From positions 4,898,001 to 4,962,000 of the forward strand of contig NC_017030.1 of NCBI RefSeq assembly GCF_000255295.1: a DNA stretch of 64,000 bases. The letters are read 5' to 3'. Made by a program: the position numbers and the translations under genes. This stretch comes from Corallococcus coralloides DSM 2259. Its GTDB lineage: Bacteria; Myxococcota; Myxococcia; Myxococcales; Myxococcaceae. Positions 1 through 9,806 of this stretch are shown here, piece by piece; positions within the stretch are counted from its first letter, which is position 1; each line of letters begins with the position of its first letter. Under the pieces are notes generated by a model. That model saw only the letters and a program-made list of their open reading frames with translations, was not told where the DNA came from and searched no databases.

Positions 1-1
1 C

Positions 2-3000
2 GACACCCGCGTGGACTTCCCGCGCGAGGCGTGCATCCAGTCGTTCATCCAGGCGCATGCCCGCGCCACGCCGGACGCCGTGGCGCTCGTCTACGAGGAC
101 ACGTCGCTCACGTTCGCGCAGCTGGACGCGAAGGCGAACCAGCTGGCGCACCACCTGCGCACCCTGGGCGTCGCGCCGGAAGTGCGCGTGGCGCTCTGCC
201 TGGACCGCTCGCTGGACCTGGTGGTCGGCATGCTGGGCGTGCTCAAGGCCGGCGGCGCGTTCGTGCCGCTCGACCCGGCGTACCCCATCGACCGGCTCGA
301 CTACATGCTGGAGGACAGCGGCGCCACGGTGCTCGTGACGCGCGGCGAGCCCATGCCGGGCCTGCACGCGGAGGATCGCGTCGGGCTGCACCTGGATGAC
401 GTCCGGGACGTTCTCAAGGCCATGCCCACCACGGCGCCGTCCGTGAACCTGACCTCCGCCAACCTGGCGTACGTCATCTACACGTCCGGCTCCACGGGCC
501 GTCCCAAGGGCACGCTGCTCCAGCACCAGGGTCTGGTGAACACGGCCATCCAGGCGGGCCGCGCGCACCGCTACGCGCCGGGCAGCCGCGTGCTGCAGTA
601 CGCGGCGTCCAGCTTCGACGCCAGCGTGTGCGAGGTGTTCGGCACGCTCGTCGCCGGGGCCACGCTGGTGCTCGCGCCGCGCGACCGGCTGCTGCCGGAC
701 GAGCCGCTGCGCACGCTGCTCCAGCAGCAGCGCATCACCGCTGTCACCCTGACGCCGTCGGTGCTCGCGCAGCTGGGCACGGAAGGGCTGGAGGGCCTGC
801 GCACCGTCATCTCCGCCGGTGAAGCGCTGAGCGTGGAGCTGGCTCGCAAGTGGGGCGAAGGGCGCTTGATGATCAACGCCTACGGCCCCACGGAGGCCAC
901 GGTCTGCGCGACCCTGACCGAGAACGGCGCGAACCCGGAGCGGCTCACCATCGGCAAGCCGTGGGCGAACGTGCAGGTGTACGTGCTGGATGACGCGCTC
1001 CGGCCCCAGCCGGCGGGCGTCCCGGGCGAGCTGTACGTGGCGGGCGTGGGCCTGGCGCGTGGCTACCAGGGCCGGCCGGACCTGACGGCGGAGCGGTTCA
1101 TCCCGAACCCGTTCAGCCAGGAGCCCGGCGCGCGGCTCTACCGCACCGGTGACCGCGTGCGGTGGACGTCCTCGGCCGAGCTCGAGTACCTGGGCCGCAT
1201 CGACTCGCAGGTGAAGGTGCGCGGCTTCCGCATCGAGCTGGGTGAGGTCGAGTCCGTGCTGCTGCACCACGCGGAGGTGCGTGAGGCGGCGGTGGTGGTG
1301 CGCGAGGACGCGCCGGGCGACAAGCGCCTGGTGGCGTACGTCGTGCCCCAGGCCGCGGGCACGCTGGACGCGGTGGAGCTGCGCCGCCACCTGAAGAGCG
1401 AGGTGCCGGAGTACATGGTGCCCTCCGCCTTCGTGGTGCTGGAGGCCCTGCCGCTGACGCCCGCGGGCAAGATCGACCGCAAGGCCCTGCCCGCGCCGAC
1501 GGGCGAGGTGTCGCGCACGCGCACCTTCGTGGCCCCGCGCACGCCGACGGAGGAGCTGCTGGCGGCCCTCTTCGCGCAGCTGTTGGGCGTGGAGCGCATG
1601 GGCGTGGAGGACCACTTCTTCGAGATGGGTGGCCACTCGCTCATGGCCACGCGGCTGGCGTCGCGCATCCGCGAGGCCTTCGACGTGGAGCTGCCGCTGC
1701 GGACGCTCTTCGAGGCGCCCACGGTGACGGACCTGGCCCGGCGCGTGGACGCGCTCGTGGCGCAGGGCAGGGGCGTGAAGGCGCCGCCGCTCGTGGCACT
1801 GCCGCGCGCGGAGCGGATGCCGCTGTCATTCGCCCAGCAGCGCCTGTGGTTCCTCAACCAGCTGGAGCCGGACAGCGCCTTCTACAACCTCCCGCTGCCG
1901 GTGCGGCTGGAGGGCACGCTGGACGTGTCCGCGCTGGAGCGCGCCTTCACGGAGCTGGTGCGCCGCCACGAATCGCTGCGCACCACGTTCCCCATGCGTG
2001 ACGGCCAGCCCGCGCAGGTCGTCCACCCGGCGGTGACGGTGTCGCTGCCGGTGGTGGACCTGTCCGGCCAGCCCGAGGACGTCCGCGAGGCGGAGGCCCA
2101 GCGTCGGGCCAACGAAGAGGCGCAGCGTCCGTTCCACCTGGCGAACGGCCCGCTGCTGCGCGTGAAGCTGCTCAAGCTGGAGGCCCAGCGGCACGTGCTG
2201 CTCGCGACGATGCACCACATCGTCTCCGACGGCTGGTCCATGGGCGTGCTGGTTCGGGAGATGGCGGCCCTCTACGAGGCCTACGCCTCCGGCCGCGCGC
2301 CGTCCCTGCCGGAGCTGCCGGTGCAGTACGCGGACTACGCGGGCTGGCAGCGCGGCTGGCTGCAGGGCGACGTGCTGGCCCAGCAGATGGCGTACTGGAA
2401 GCAGCAGCTGACTGGCGCGCCCGCCGCGCTGGAGCTGCCCACGGACCGCCCGCGTCCGGCGGTGCAGACGTACCGGGGCGCCAGCGTGAACCTGCGCGTG
2501 GGCAAGCCGGTGACGGACACGCTGAAGGCCCTGGCGCTCAAGGAGGGCGCCACGCCCTTCATGGTGCTGCTGGCCGCGTGGCAGGTGCTGCTCGCGCGTT
2601 ACTCCGGTCAGGACGACGTGAGCGTGGGCACGCCCATCGCGGGCCGTGGCCGCACGGAGACGGAAGGCCTCATCGGCTTCTTCGTCAACACGCTGGTGCT
2701 GCGCACGAAGCTGGAAGGCAATCCGTCCTTCCGCGCGCTGCTGGCCCAGGTGAAGGAGACGACGCTGGGCGCGTACGCGCACCAGGAGGTGCCCTTCGAG
2801 AAGCTGGTGGAGGAGCTGGCGCCCACGCGTGACACCAGCCGCACGCCGCTGTTCCAGGTGCTGCTGTCGTTCCAGAACGCGCCGGTGCCGGAGCTGGAGG
2901 TCAAGGGCCTCACGCTGCGCGCCGTGCCGCTGGAGCACCGCACCGCGCAGTTCGACCTGAACATGACCCTGTCGGAGGTGGACGGCGAGCTGCGCGGAGC

Positions 3001-6000
3001 CATGGAGTACAACTCCGACCTGTTCGACGCCGGCACCGCCGAGCGGATGCTGGAGCACCTCCGCGTCCTGCTGGAGGGCGTGGCGTCCCAGCCGGACGTG
3101 CCCGTGCAGCGCCTGCCGCTGCTCACCGAGGGCGAGCGGACGCAGCTGCTCACGACGTGGAACGACACGCGGGCCGACTTCCCGCGCGACGCCTGCATCC
3201 ACCAGCGCTTCGAAGCGCAGGTGGCCCGCACCCCGGATGCCATCGCCGCGACCTTCGAGGGTGAGACGCTCACGTACCGGCAGCTGGACGCGAAGGCGAA
3301 CCAGCTGGCGCACCACCTGCGCCGGCTGGGCGTGGGGCCCGAGGTGAAGGTCGCCCTGTGCCTGGAGCGCTCGCTGGAGATGGTCATCGCCGTGATGGGC
3401 GTGCTCAAGGCCGGTGGCGCGTACGTGCCGCTCGACCCGAAGTACCCGCTGGATCGCCTGTCCTTCATGCTGGAGGACACGCAGGTGCCGGTGGTGCTGA
3501 CGCAGGACTCGCTGGCGGACGAGCTGCCCGTCACCACCCAGCAGCTGATCAGCCTGGATGGCGACTGGAAGCGGAGCATCTCCCGCGAGCGCGAGGACGC
3601 GCCCGTGACGGCGGTGACGGCCGGTAACCTAGCCTACGTCATCTACACGTCCGGCTCCACGGGTAGGCCCAAGGGCGTGGCCATCGAACACCGCGGCGTG
3701 TCCAACTACCTGACGTGGTGCTTGTCCGCGTACGGGCTGGAGACGGGCGCGGGCGCGCCGGTGCACTCGTCGCTCGCGTTCGACCTGACCGTCACCAGCA
3801 TGCTGGCCCCGCTGGTCGCGGGCCGGGGCGTGGTGATGGTGTCCGAGACGCGGGGCGTGGAAGGCCTGGCGGACGTGCTGCGTGAGGGCACGGGCTTCAG
3901 CCTGGTGAAGCTGACGCCCAGCCACCTGCGGCTGTTGTCCGACCTGCTGGGCGCGGACGCGGCGGCGGGGCGCACGGGCGCCTTCGTCATCGGAGGCGAG
4001 GCGCTCTTCTCGGAAGAGCTGGCGTTCTGGCGCAAGCACGCGCCGGCCACGCGGCTCATCAACGAGTACGGCCCCACGGAGACGGTGGTGGGCTGCTCGG
4101 TGCACGTCGTGGCTCCGGAGGATTCCGGCTCCGGCGCGGTGCGCATCGGCAAGCCGCTGCCCAACACGCGGATGTACGTGCTGGATGCGCAGCTGCAGCC
4201 CGTGCCGGTGGGCGTGCCGGGTGAGCTGTACATCGGCGGCGTGCAGGTGGGCCGCGGCTACCTGGGCCGCCCGGAGCTCACCGCGGAGAAGTTCATCCCG
4301 GATGCGTTCAGCACCGACGCTGGCGCGCGGCTCTACCGCTCCGGCGACCTGGCCCGTTGGCGCGCCGACGGCACGCTGGAGTACATGGGCCGCGTCGATC
4401 ACCAGGTGAAGGTGCGCGGCTACCGCATCGAGCTGGGGGAGATCGAATCCGCCCTCATGGGTGCCTACGGTGTCCGCGAGTCCGTCGTCGTCGTCCGCGA
4501 GGACGTGGCCGGCGACAAGCGGCTGGTGGCCTACGTCGCAGGTGACGTGGAGTCCCTGGACCGCAAGGGCCTGCGCGAGCACCTGGAGCGCACGCTGCCG
4601 GAGTACATGGTGCCGTCCGCCTTCGTGGTGATGGAGGCGCTGCCGGTGACCTCCAACGGCAAGGTGGACCGCAAGGCGCTGCCCGTCCCCAGCGACGAGC
4701 GCGCGCAGGACGACGCGTTCATCGCGCCGCGCACCCCCACGGAGCAGCTGCTCGCCGGAGCGTGGAGCGAGCTGCTCAACGTGGACCGCGTGGGCTCGAC
4801 GGACGACTTCTTCGAACTGGGCGGGCACTCGCTGCTGGCCACGCAGGTGCTGTCGCGCGTCCGGAGCATCTTCCGGATCGACCTGCAGCTGCGGGACGTC
4901 TTCAACGCGCCCACGGTGCAGAAGCTGTCCGTCCTCATCGACCAGGCACTCCAGGCCGGTGCGGGCACCCAGGCGCCCGCCATCGTGCCGCTGCCGCGCG
5001 AAGGACGCCTGCCGCTGTCCTTCGCCCAGCAGCGCCTGTGGTTCCTGCACCAGCTGGATGCGTCCAGCCCGGCCTACAACGTGCCCATGGTCCTTCGCCT
5101 GAAGGGCTCGCTGGACGTGATGGCGCTGGAGCAGAGCTTCACGGAGCTGGTGCGCCGGCACGAATCGCTGCGCACGTCGTTCCACCTGGACAACGGCCAG
5201 GCCACGCAGGTCATCCACCCGGCGGTGTCGCTGCCGCTCCCGGTGGTGGACCTCTCCGACATCCCGGAGCCGGAGCGCCATGACGAGGCCCGCCGGCTCG
5301 CGGACGAGGAGGCGGTGCACCCGTTCCAGCTGGCCACCGGTCCGCTGCTGCGCGTGAAGCTGCTCAAGCTGGACGAGGAGGAGCACATCCTCCTGCTCGT
5401 CATGCACCACATCGTCTCCGACGGTTGGTCCATGGGCGTGCTCGTGCGCGAGATGGCCGCGTCCTACGAGGCCTTCTCCAACGGCGGCACGCCGTCCCTG
5501 CCGGAGCTGCCGGTGCAGTACGCGGACTACGCGGGCTGGCAGCGCGGCTGGCTCCAGGGCGACGTGCTGGAGAAGCAGATTGGCTACTGGAAGCAGCAGC
5601 TGACCGGCGCGCCCTCCGCGCTGGAGCTGCCCACGGACCGTCCGCGTCCGGCGGTGCAGACGTCGCACGGCTCCAGCGTCCCGGTGAAGGTCAGCCGGGA
5701 GCTGACGGAGACCCTCAGGGCCCTGGCGCTCAAGGAGGGCACCACGCCCTTCATGGTCCTGCTGGCCGCGTGGCAGACGCTGCTGTCCCGCTACTCCGGA
5801 CAGGATGACATCAGCGTGGGCACGCCCATCGCGGGCCGCCAGCGCGCGGAGACGGAGGGCCTCATCGGCTTCTTCGTGAACACGCTGGTGCTGCGCACGA
5901 AGCTGGACGGCGACCCCACGTTCCGCGAGCTCCTGGGCCGCGTGCGGGAGACGACGCTGGGCGCGTACGCGCACCAGGAAGTGCCGTTCGAGAAGCTGGT

Positions 6001-9000
6001 GGAGGAGCTGGCGCCCACGCGCGACACCAGCCGCACGCCGCTGTTCCAGGTGTCCATGACGCTGCAGAACGCGCCGGAAGGGTCGTTCAACCTGACCGAC
6101 CTCGTCCTGGAAGGCGTGGAGGTGGAGCACCGCACCGCGAAGTTCGACCTGTCGCTGGGCCTCACGGAGACGGCGAACGGCATCGAGGGCGGGCTCGAGT
6201 TCAACACCGACCTGTTCGACGCGAGCACCGCCGAGCGGCTCGCCCGTCACCTGGGCGTGTTGCTGGCGGGCATCGGGGCCAACCCCGACGCGCGGCTGCA
6301 CCAGCTGCCGCTGCTCACGGAGGAGGACCGCGCGCAGGTGGTGACGGACTGGAACACGTCCTTCCGCTTCCCGGTGGACGCGTGCCTGCACACGCTGTTC
6401 GAGCGTCAGGCGGCGCGCACCCCGGACGCCGTCGCGGTCACCTACGCCGAACAGCGCCTCACGTACCGCGAGCTGGACACGCGGGCGAACCAGCTGGCGC
6501 ACCACCTGCGCACGCTGGGCGTGGGGCCGGAGGTCCTGGTGGGCCTCGCGGTGGAGCGCTCGCTGGAGCTGATGGTGGGCCTGCTGGCCATCCTCAAGGC
6601 CGGCGGCGCGTACCTGCCCATGGATCCGGCGTACCCGCGGGAGCGCCTGGAGTTCATGGTGGAGGACGCCCGCGTGCCGGTGGTGCTCACGCAGCAGCAC
6701 CTGCTGGACGTGGTGCCTTCGGGCGCGGCGAAGCGCCTGTGCCTGGACTCGGATGCCGCCGCGTGGGCCTCCGCGCCTGGCACCACGCCGGACAGCGGCG
6801 TGGCGCCGCATCACCTGGCGTACGTCATCTACACGTCCGGCTCCACGGGCCGTCCCAAGGGCGCGCAGATTGAGCACGCGCAGGTGGTGCGTCTCTTCGA
6901 CGGCACGAAGCACTGGTTCAACTTCGGCGCGAAGGACGTGTGGACGCTGTTCCACTCGTACGCCTTCGACTTCTCCGTCTGGGAGATGTGGGGCGCGCTC
7001 CTGTACGGCGGCAAGCTGGTGGTGGTGCCGTACGAGGTCAGCCGCACGCCCGCGGACTTCCACGCGCTGCTCAAGCGCGAGGGCGTCACGGTGCTCAACC
7101 AGACGCCGTCCGCGTTCCGTCAGCTCATCCAGCACGAGGAGCGCACGGGCGACCACGAGGGCCTGTCCCTGCGCACGGTCGTGTTCGGCGGCGAGGCGCT
7201 GGAGTTCGGCAGCCTGAGGCCGTGGTACGCGCGCCACGCGGACAACGCGCCGGTGCTCGTCAACATGTACGGCATCACCGAGACGACCGTTCACGTGACC
7301 TACCGCGCACTCAAGGCGGCGGACGCGGAGGGCGGGCGCGGCAGCGAAGTGGGTGTCGCGATCCCGGACCTCCAGGTGTACGTGCTGGATGCGCACGGAC
7401 AGCCGGTGCCTCCGGGCGTCACGGGTGAGATGTACGTGGGCGGCGAGGGCCTGAGCCGCGGCTACCTGGGCCGGCCGGAGCTGACCGCGCAGCGCTTCAT
7501 CCCGGATCCGTTCAGCACGCGGCCCGGGGCGCGGCTCTACCGCTCCGGTGACCTGGCGCGGTGGCGTCCCGACGGCACGCTGGAGTACCTGGGCCGTGCG
7601 GACTTCCAGGTGAAGGTGCGCGGCTTCCGCATCGAGCTGGGCGAAATCGAGGCGGGCCTGCTCTCGCACCCGAGCGTGCGCGAGGCCGTGGTGCTGGTGC
7701 GCGAGGACGTGCCGGGCGACAAGCGCCTGGTGGCGTACCTGGTGGGAGCGCCGGGGCAGAGCGTGGCGGGCGTTCCGGAGCTGCGCGAGCAGCTGCGGCG
7801 CACGCTGCCGGAGTACATGGTGCCGTCCGCCTTCATGGTGATGGACTCGCTGCCGCTCACGTCCAACGGCAAGGTGGACCGCCGCGCGCTGCCCGCTCCG
7901 GACACGACGCGCGCGGAAGGCTCCACGCTGGTGGTGGCGCGCACGCCGCTTCAGCTGCAGCTGGTCCGCGTCTGGGAGGAGACGCTGGGGATGTCGCCCA
8001 TTGGCATCCGCGACGACTTCTTCGACCTGGGCGGCCACTCCATGCTGGCGGTGCAGCTCATGGGCCGCATCCAGCAGCTCACCGGCAAGAACCTGCCCCT
8101 GGCGTCGCTGTTCCAGGCGTCGACGGTGGAGCAGCTGGCCGCGCTGCTGGAGGCCGGGTCGCGCGCCTGGTCGCCGCTGGTGGCGCTGAAGCCGGAGGGC
8201 ACCAAGCCTCCGCTCTTCGCCATCCACCCGGCGGGCGGCGGCGTCCTCTGCTACGTGGACCTGGCGCGCGAGCTGGACGCGGATCAGCCGTGCTACGGCC
8301 TGCAGGCCCGGGGCACCGAGGGCGAGGAGCCCCTGGGCACCGTGGCGGAGATGGCCGCGCTGTACCTGTCGGCCGTGCGCGAGGTGCAGCCGCACGGGCC
8401 CTACCACCTGGCGGGCTGGTCGCTGGGCGGCATCATCGCCTTCGAGATGGCGCGGCAGCTGCGCGCCGTGGGCGAAGAGGTGGCGCTCCTGGCGAGCATC
8501 GACGCGTACACCGTGCAGCACATGGTGCCGGACAAGACGCCGGAGCAGGTCCTGGAGGACATGCTCACGTCCGAGCTCACCATGATGCTGGCGGCCACCA
8601 CCGGCCGCGACCCGCTGGAGCTGCGCGAGCGCATCAGCCAGATGACGCAGGCGGAGCGCGTGAACTACTTCTACGAAGTGGGCAGCCAGGGTGACACGCA
8701 GATCGCCGACGTGGGCGTGGAGCGCGTGCGCAACCTGTACCGGGTGTTCGAGTCCACCTCGCGCGCCTTCACGCAGTACGACGCGAAGCCGCTCGACGGG
8801 AAGCTCGTGCTGCTGCGCGCCAGCCAGCGTCCGGACACGCGTGAGCACACCGGCTGGGAGGGCCTCGTCACCGGCGGCGTGGAGGTCGTGGACATGCCGG
8901 GCACGCACATGACGATGATGCGCAAGCCGCTGATCACCAACGTGGCGCGGGAGCTCCAGTCCCGCATCGTCACGCACACGACGCCGGTGGACGACCTGAA

Positions 9001-9016
9001 GAAGAAGATCGGGTAG
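2..9016 (+). CDS. Non-ribosomal peptide synthetase, C-terminal three modules plus thioesterase (5' end outside the window)
   Basis: The reading frame is already open at the left edge: the first codons read DTR-V-D-F-P-R, matching the linker before the second module (NDTRADFPRD at about 3169-3189). The GTG at 11 is therefore not a real start. Counting from that codon, the domains are A1 (about 8-500), T1 (Ser543 in GGHSL), C1 (HHIVSDG from His735), A2 (TSGSTG from 1213), T2 (Ser1607), C2 (HHIVSDG from 1799), A3 (TSGSTG from 2275), T3 (Ser2677) and a type I thioesterase with Ser2804 in GWSLGG, Asp2831 and His2966. Aligning by eye to the GrsA pocket I read D-A-C-T-I-A-A-V-C (Phe/Tyr-like), D-L-T-K-V-G-E-V-G (Asn-like) and D-F-W-N-V-G-M-V-H (Thr-like). 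No epimerisation or methylation domain is visible, so the last three residues should be L. The upstream modules and the product are not visible. Cytoplasmic megaenzyme. Confidence 0.97.
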   Translation, partial: DTRVDFPREACIQSFIQAHARATPDAVALVYEDTSLTFAQLDAKANQLAHHLRTLGVAPEVRVALCLDRSLDLVVGMLGVLKAGGAFVPLDPAYPIDRLDYMLEDSGATVLVTRGEPMPGLHAEDRVGLHLDDVRDVLKAMPTTAPSVNLTSANLAYVIYTSGSTGRPKGTLLQHQGLVNTAIQAGRAHRYAPGSRVLQYAASSFDASVCEVFGTLVAGATLVLAPRDRLLPDEPLRTLLQQQRITAVTLTPSVLAQLGTEGLEGLRTVISAGEALSVELARKWGEGRLMINAYGPTEATVCATLTENGANPERLTIGKPWANVQVYVLDDALRPQPAGVPGELYVAGVGLARGYQGRPDLTAERFIPNPFSQEPGARLYRTGDRVRWTSSAELEYLGRIDSQVKVRGFRIELGEVESVLLHHAEVREAAVVVREDAPGDKRLVAYVVPQAAGTLDAVELRRHLKSEVPEYMVPSAFVVLEALPLTPAGKIDRKALPAPTGEVSRTRTFVAPRTPTEELLAALFAQLLGVERMGVEDHFFEMGGHSLMATRLASRIREAFDVELPLRTLFEAPTVTDLARRVDALVAQGRGVKAPPLVALPRAERMPLSFAQQRLWFLNQLEPDSAFYNLPLPVRLEGTLDVSALERAFTELVRRHESLRTTFPMRDGQPAQVVHPAVTVSLPVVDLSGQPEDVREAEAQRRANEEAQRPFHLANGPLLRVKLLKLEAQRHVLLATMHHIVSDGWSMGVLVREMAALYEAYASGRAPSLPELPVQYADYAGWQRGWLQGDVLAQQMAYWKQQLTGAPAALELPTDRPRPAVQTYRGASVNLRVGKPVTDTLKALALKEGATPFMVLLAAWQVLLARYSGQDDVSVGTPIAGRGRTETEGLIGFFVNTLVLRTKLEGNPSFRALLAQVKETTLGAYAHQEVPFEKLVEELAPTRDTSRTPLFQVLLSFQNAPVPELEVKGLTLRAVPLEHRTAQFDLNMTLSEVDGELRGAMEYNSDLFDAGTAERMLEHLRVLLEGVASQPDVPVQRLPLLTEGERTQLLTTWNDTRADFPRDACIHQRFEAQVARTPDAIAATFEGETLTYRQLDAKANQLAHHLRRLGVGPEVKVALCLERSLEMVIAVMGVLKAGGAYVPLDPKYPLDRLSFMLEDTQVPVVLTQDSLADELPVTTQQLISLDGDWKRSISREREDAPVTAVTAGNLAYVIYTSGSTGRPKGVAIEHRGVSNYLTWCLSAYGLETGAGAPVHSSLAFDLTVTSMLAPLVAGRGVVMVSETRGVEGLADVLREGTGFSLVKLTPSHLRLLSDLLGADAAAGRTGAFVIGGEALFSEELAFWRKHAPATRLINEYGPTETVVGCSVHVVAPEDSGSGAVRIGKPLPNTRMYVLDAQLQPVPVGVPGELYIGGVQVGRGYLGRPELTAEKFIPDAFSTDAGARLYRSGDLARWRADGTLEYMGRVDHQVKVRGYRIELGEIESALMGAYGVRESVVVVREDVAGDKRLVAYVAGDVESLDRKGLREHLERTLPEYMVPSAFVVMEALPVTSNGKVDRKALPVPSDERAQDDAFIAPRTPTEQLLAGAWSELLNVDRVGSTDDFFELGGHSLLATQVLSRVRSIFRIDLQLRDVFNAPTVQKLSVLIDQALQAGAGTQAPAIVPLPREGRLPLSFAQQRLWFLHQLDASSPAYNVPMVLRLKGSLDVMALEQSFTELVRRHESLRTSFHLDNGQATQVIHPAVSLPLPVVDLSDIPEPERHDEARRLADEEAVHPFQLATGPLLRVKLLKLDEEEHILLLVMHHIVSDGWSMGVLVREMAASYEAFSNGGTPSLPELPVQYADYAGWQRGWLQGDVLEKQIGYWKQQLTGAPSALELPTDRPRPAVQTSHGSSVPVKVSRELTETLRALALKEGTTPFMVLLAAWQTLLSRYSGQDDISVGTPIAGRQRAETEGLIGFFVNTLVLRTKLDGDPTFRELLGRVRETTLGAYAHQEVPFEKLVEELAPTRDTSRTPLFQVSMTLQNAPEGSFNLTDLVLEGVEVEHRTAKFDLSLGLTETANGIEGGLEFNTDLFDASTAERLARHLGVLLAGIGANPDARLHQLPLLTEEDRAQVVTDWNTSFRFPVDACLHTLFERQAARTPDAVAVTYAEQRLTYRELDTRANQLAHHLRTLGVGPEVLVGLAVERSLELMVGLLAILKAGGAYLPMDPAYPRERLEFMVEDARVPVVLTQQHLLDVVPSGAAKRLCLDSDAAAWASAPGTTPDSGVAPHHLAYVIYTSGSTGRPKGAQIEHAQVVRLFDGTKHWFNFGAKDVWTLFHSYAFDFSVWEMWGALLYGGKLVVVPYEVSRTPADFHALLKREGVTVLNQTPSAFRQLIQHEERTGDHEGLSLRTVVFGGEALEFGSLRPWYARHADNAPVLVNMYGITETTVHVTYRALKAADAEGGRGSEVGVAIPDLQVYVLDAHGQPVPPGVTGEMYVGGEGLSRGYLGRPELTAQRFIPDPFSTRPGARLYRSGDLARWRPDGTLEYLGRADFQVKVRGFRIELGEIEAGLLSHPSVREAVVLVREDVPGDKRLVAYLVGAPGQSVAGVPELREQLRRTLPEYMVPSAFMVMDSLPLTSNGKVDRRALPAPDTTRAEGSTLVVARTPLQLQLVRVWEETLGMSPIGIRDDFFDLGGHSMLAVQLMGRIQQLTGKNLPLASLFQASTVEQLAALLEAGSRAWSPLVALKPEGTKPPLFAIHPAGGGVLCYVDLARELDADQPCYGLQARGTEGEEPLGTVAEMAALYLSAVREVQPHGPYHLAGWSLGGIIAFEMARQLRAVGEEVALLASIDAYTVQHMVPDKTPEQVLEDMLTSELTMMLAATTGRDPLELRERISQMTQAERVNYFYEVGSQGDTQIADVGVERVRNLYRVFESTSRAFTQYDAKPLDGKLVLLRASQRPDTREHTGWEGLVTGGVEVVDMPGTHMTMMRKPLITNVARELQSRIVTHTTPVDDLKKKIG
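2301..2378 (+). repeat. Near-identical C-domain segment, copy 1 (NRPS internal repeat)
   Basis: This 78-base stretch inside C1 matches 5493-5570 in C2 with one difference that I can find (CTGCAG against CTCCAG). Silent positions are also conserved, which points to recent gene conversion or module duplication rather than protein-level constraint. Confidence 0.9.
5493..5570 (+). repeat. Near-identical C-domain segment, copy 2 (NRPS internal repeat)
   Basis: Partner of 2301-2378, lying at the same place in the second condensation domain of the synthetase. Confidence 0.9.
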
Positions 9017-9037
9017 CGGCGGGGCAGGGGAGCGGGC

Positions 9038-9739
9038 GTGGCGCGGGCTTCGGGGGTATCCTCGGGGCCCGTGCTCCTGCCCGTCCTCACCGGTGTGTGG
9101 TTGTCGCTGTCCGGTGCGCTCGGCACGGAGCTGCGGCGGGACGGCTACAGCTTCCGGCCTCCGGACACGTTCCGGATGGCGCGCTGGGAGCGCTACACCG
9201 GCTCCCAGGTGGGCGCGGTGTCGGAGGACGGCGTGCGCACGCGCGGCCTGTCCGCGGCGCTGGCGGATGGGGAGGGCCCGGACGCGGCCACGTTCCTCAT
9301 CGCCGTGGTGGACGGGGACTTCTCCGCCAGTCCTTCCGAGCGCGACTCCTTCTCCACCGCCGTGGTCCAGCACTTCCAACGGGAGCTGGGCGTGGCGCTG
9401 ACGCCGGAGCGCGTGGACCGCGTGGGCGGGCCGGTGCCCCGGGTGGAGGTGCTGGGGACGCTGCGTGAAGCAGGGCAGGTGCGCACGGTGCTGGTGACGG
9501 GGCTGGCCTCCGAGGGCCGCCACGCCGTGGTGACGGTCAGCGCGCCCGCCGCCCGCTGGGACGCCCTGGCCCCCGGGGTGCGCGCCTCGCTGGAGACCTT
9601 CCGCATGGAGGCTCCAGTGGCGGGCGTCGTCTCCCGGAGGCTCGCGGGGGCGCTGGCGGGCACCCTGGCCGGGGCCCTGCTGGTGTCGTATGCGGCCTGG
9701 CGCCGCCGCCGGCAGGGAGAGGGGCCAGCCACTTCGTAG
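9038..9739 (+). CDS. Hypothetical membrane-anchored protein, 233 aa
   Basis: I do not recognise the family. The GTG start has an AGGGGAG ribosome site about five bases upstream. The N-terminus carries a hydrophobic stretch (PVLLPVLTGVWLSLSGAL), probably an export signal. The middle is a soluble domain starting near RRDGYSFRPPDTF. The C-terminus has one hydrophobic helix (LAGALAGTLAGALLVSYAAW) followed by an arginine cluster, so the main domain is probably outside the cytoplasmic membrane with a C-terminal anchor. It begins 21 bases after the NRPS stop, but nothing in it suggests a biosynthetic role. A GTG at 9071 is an alternative start that would begin inside the signal. Confidence 0.75.
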   Translation: MARASGVSSGPVLLPVLTGVWLSLSGALGTELRRDGYSFRPPDTFRMARWERYTGSQVGAVSEDGVRTRGLSAALADGEGPDAATFLIAVVDGDFSASPSERDSFSTAVVQHFQRELGVALTPERVDRVGGPVPRVEVLGTLREAGQVRTVLVTGLASEGRHAVVTVSAPAARWDALAPGVRASLETFRMEAPVAGVVSRRLAGALAGTLAGALLVSYAAWRRRRQGEGPATS

Positions 9740-9806
9740 TGCCGCCTGACAGGAGGGCCAAGGCGTCCCCCGGTGGGGCTCGCGGTGGGATACGGTGCCA
9801 CCGCCC

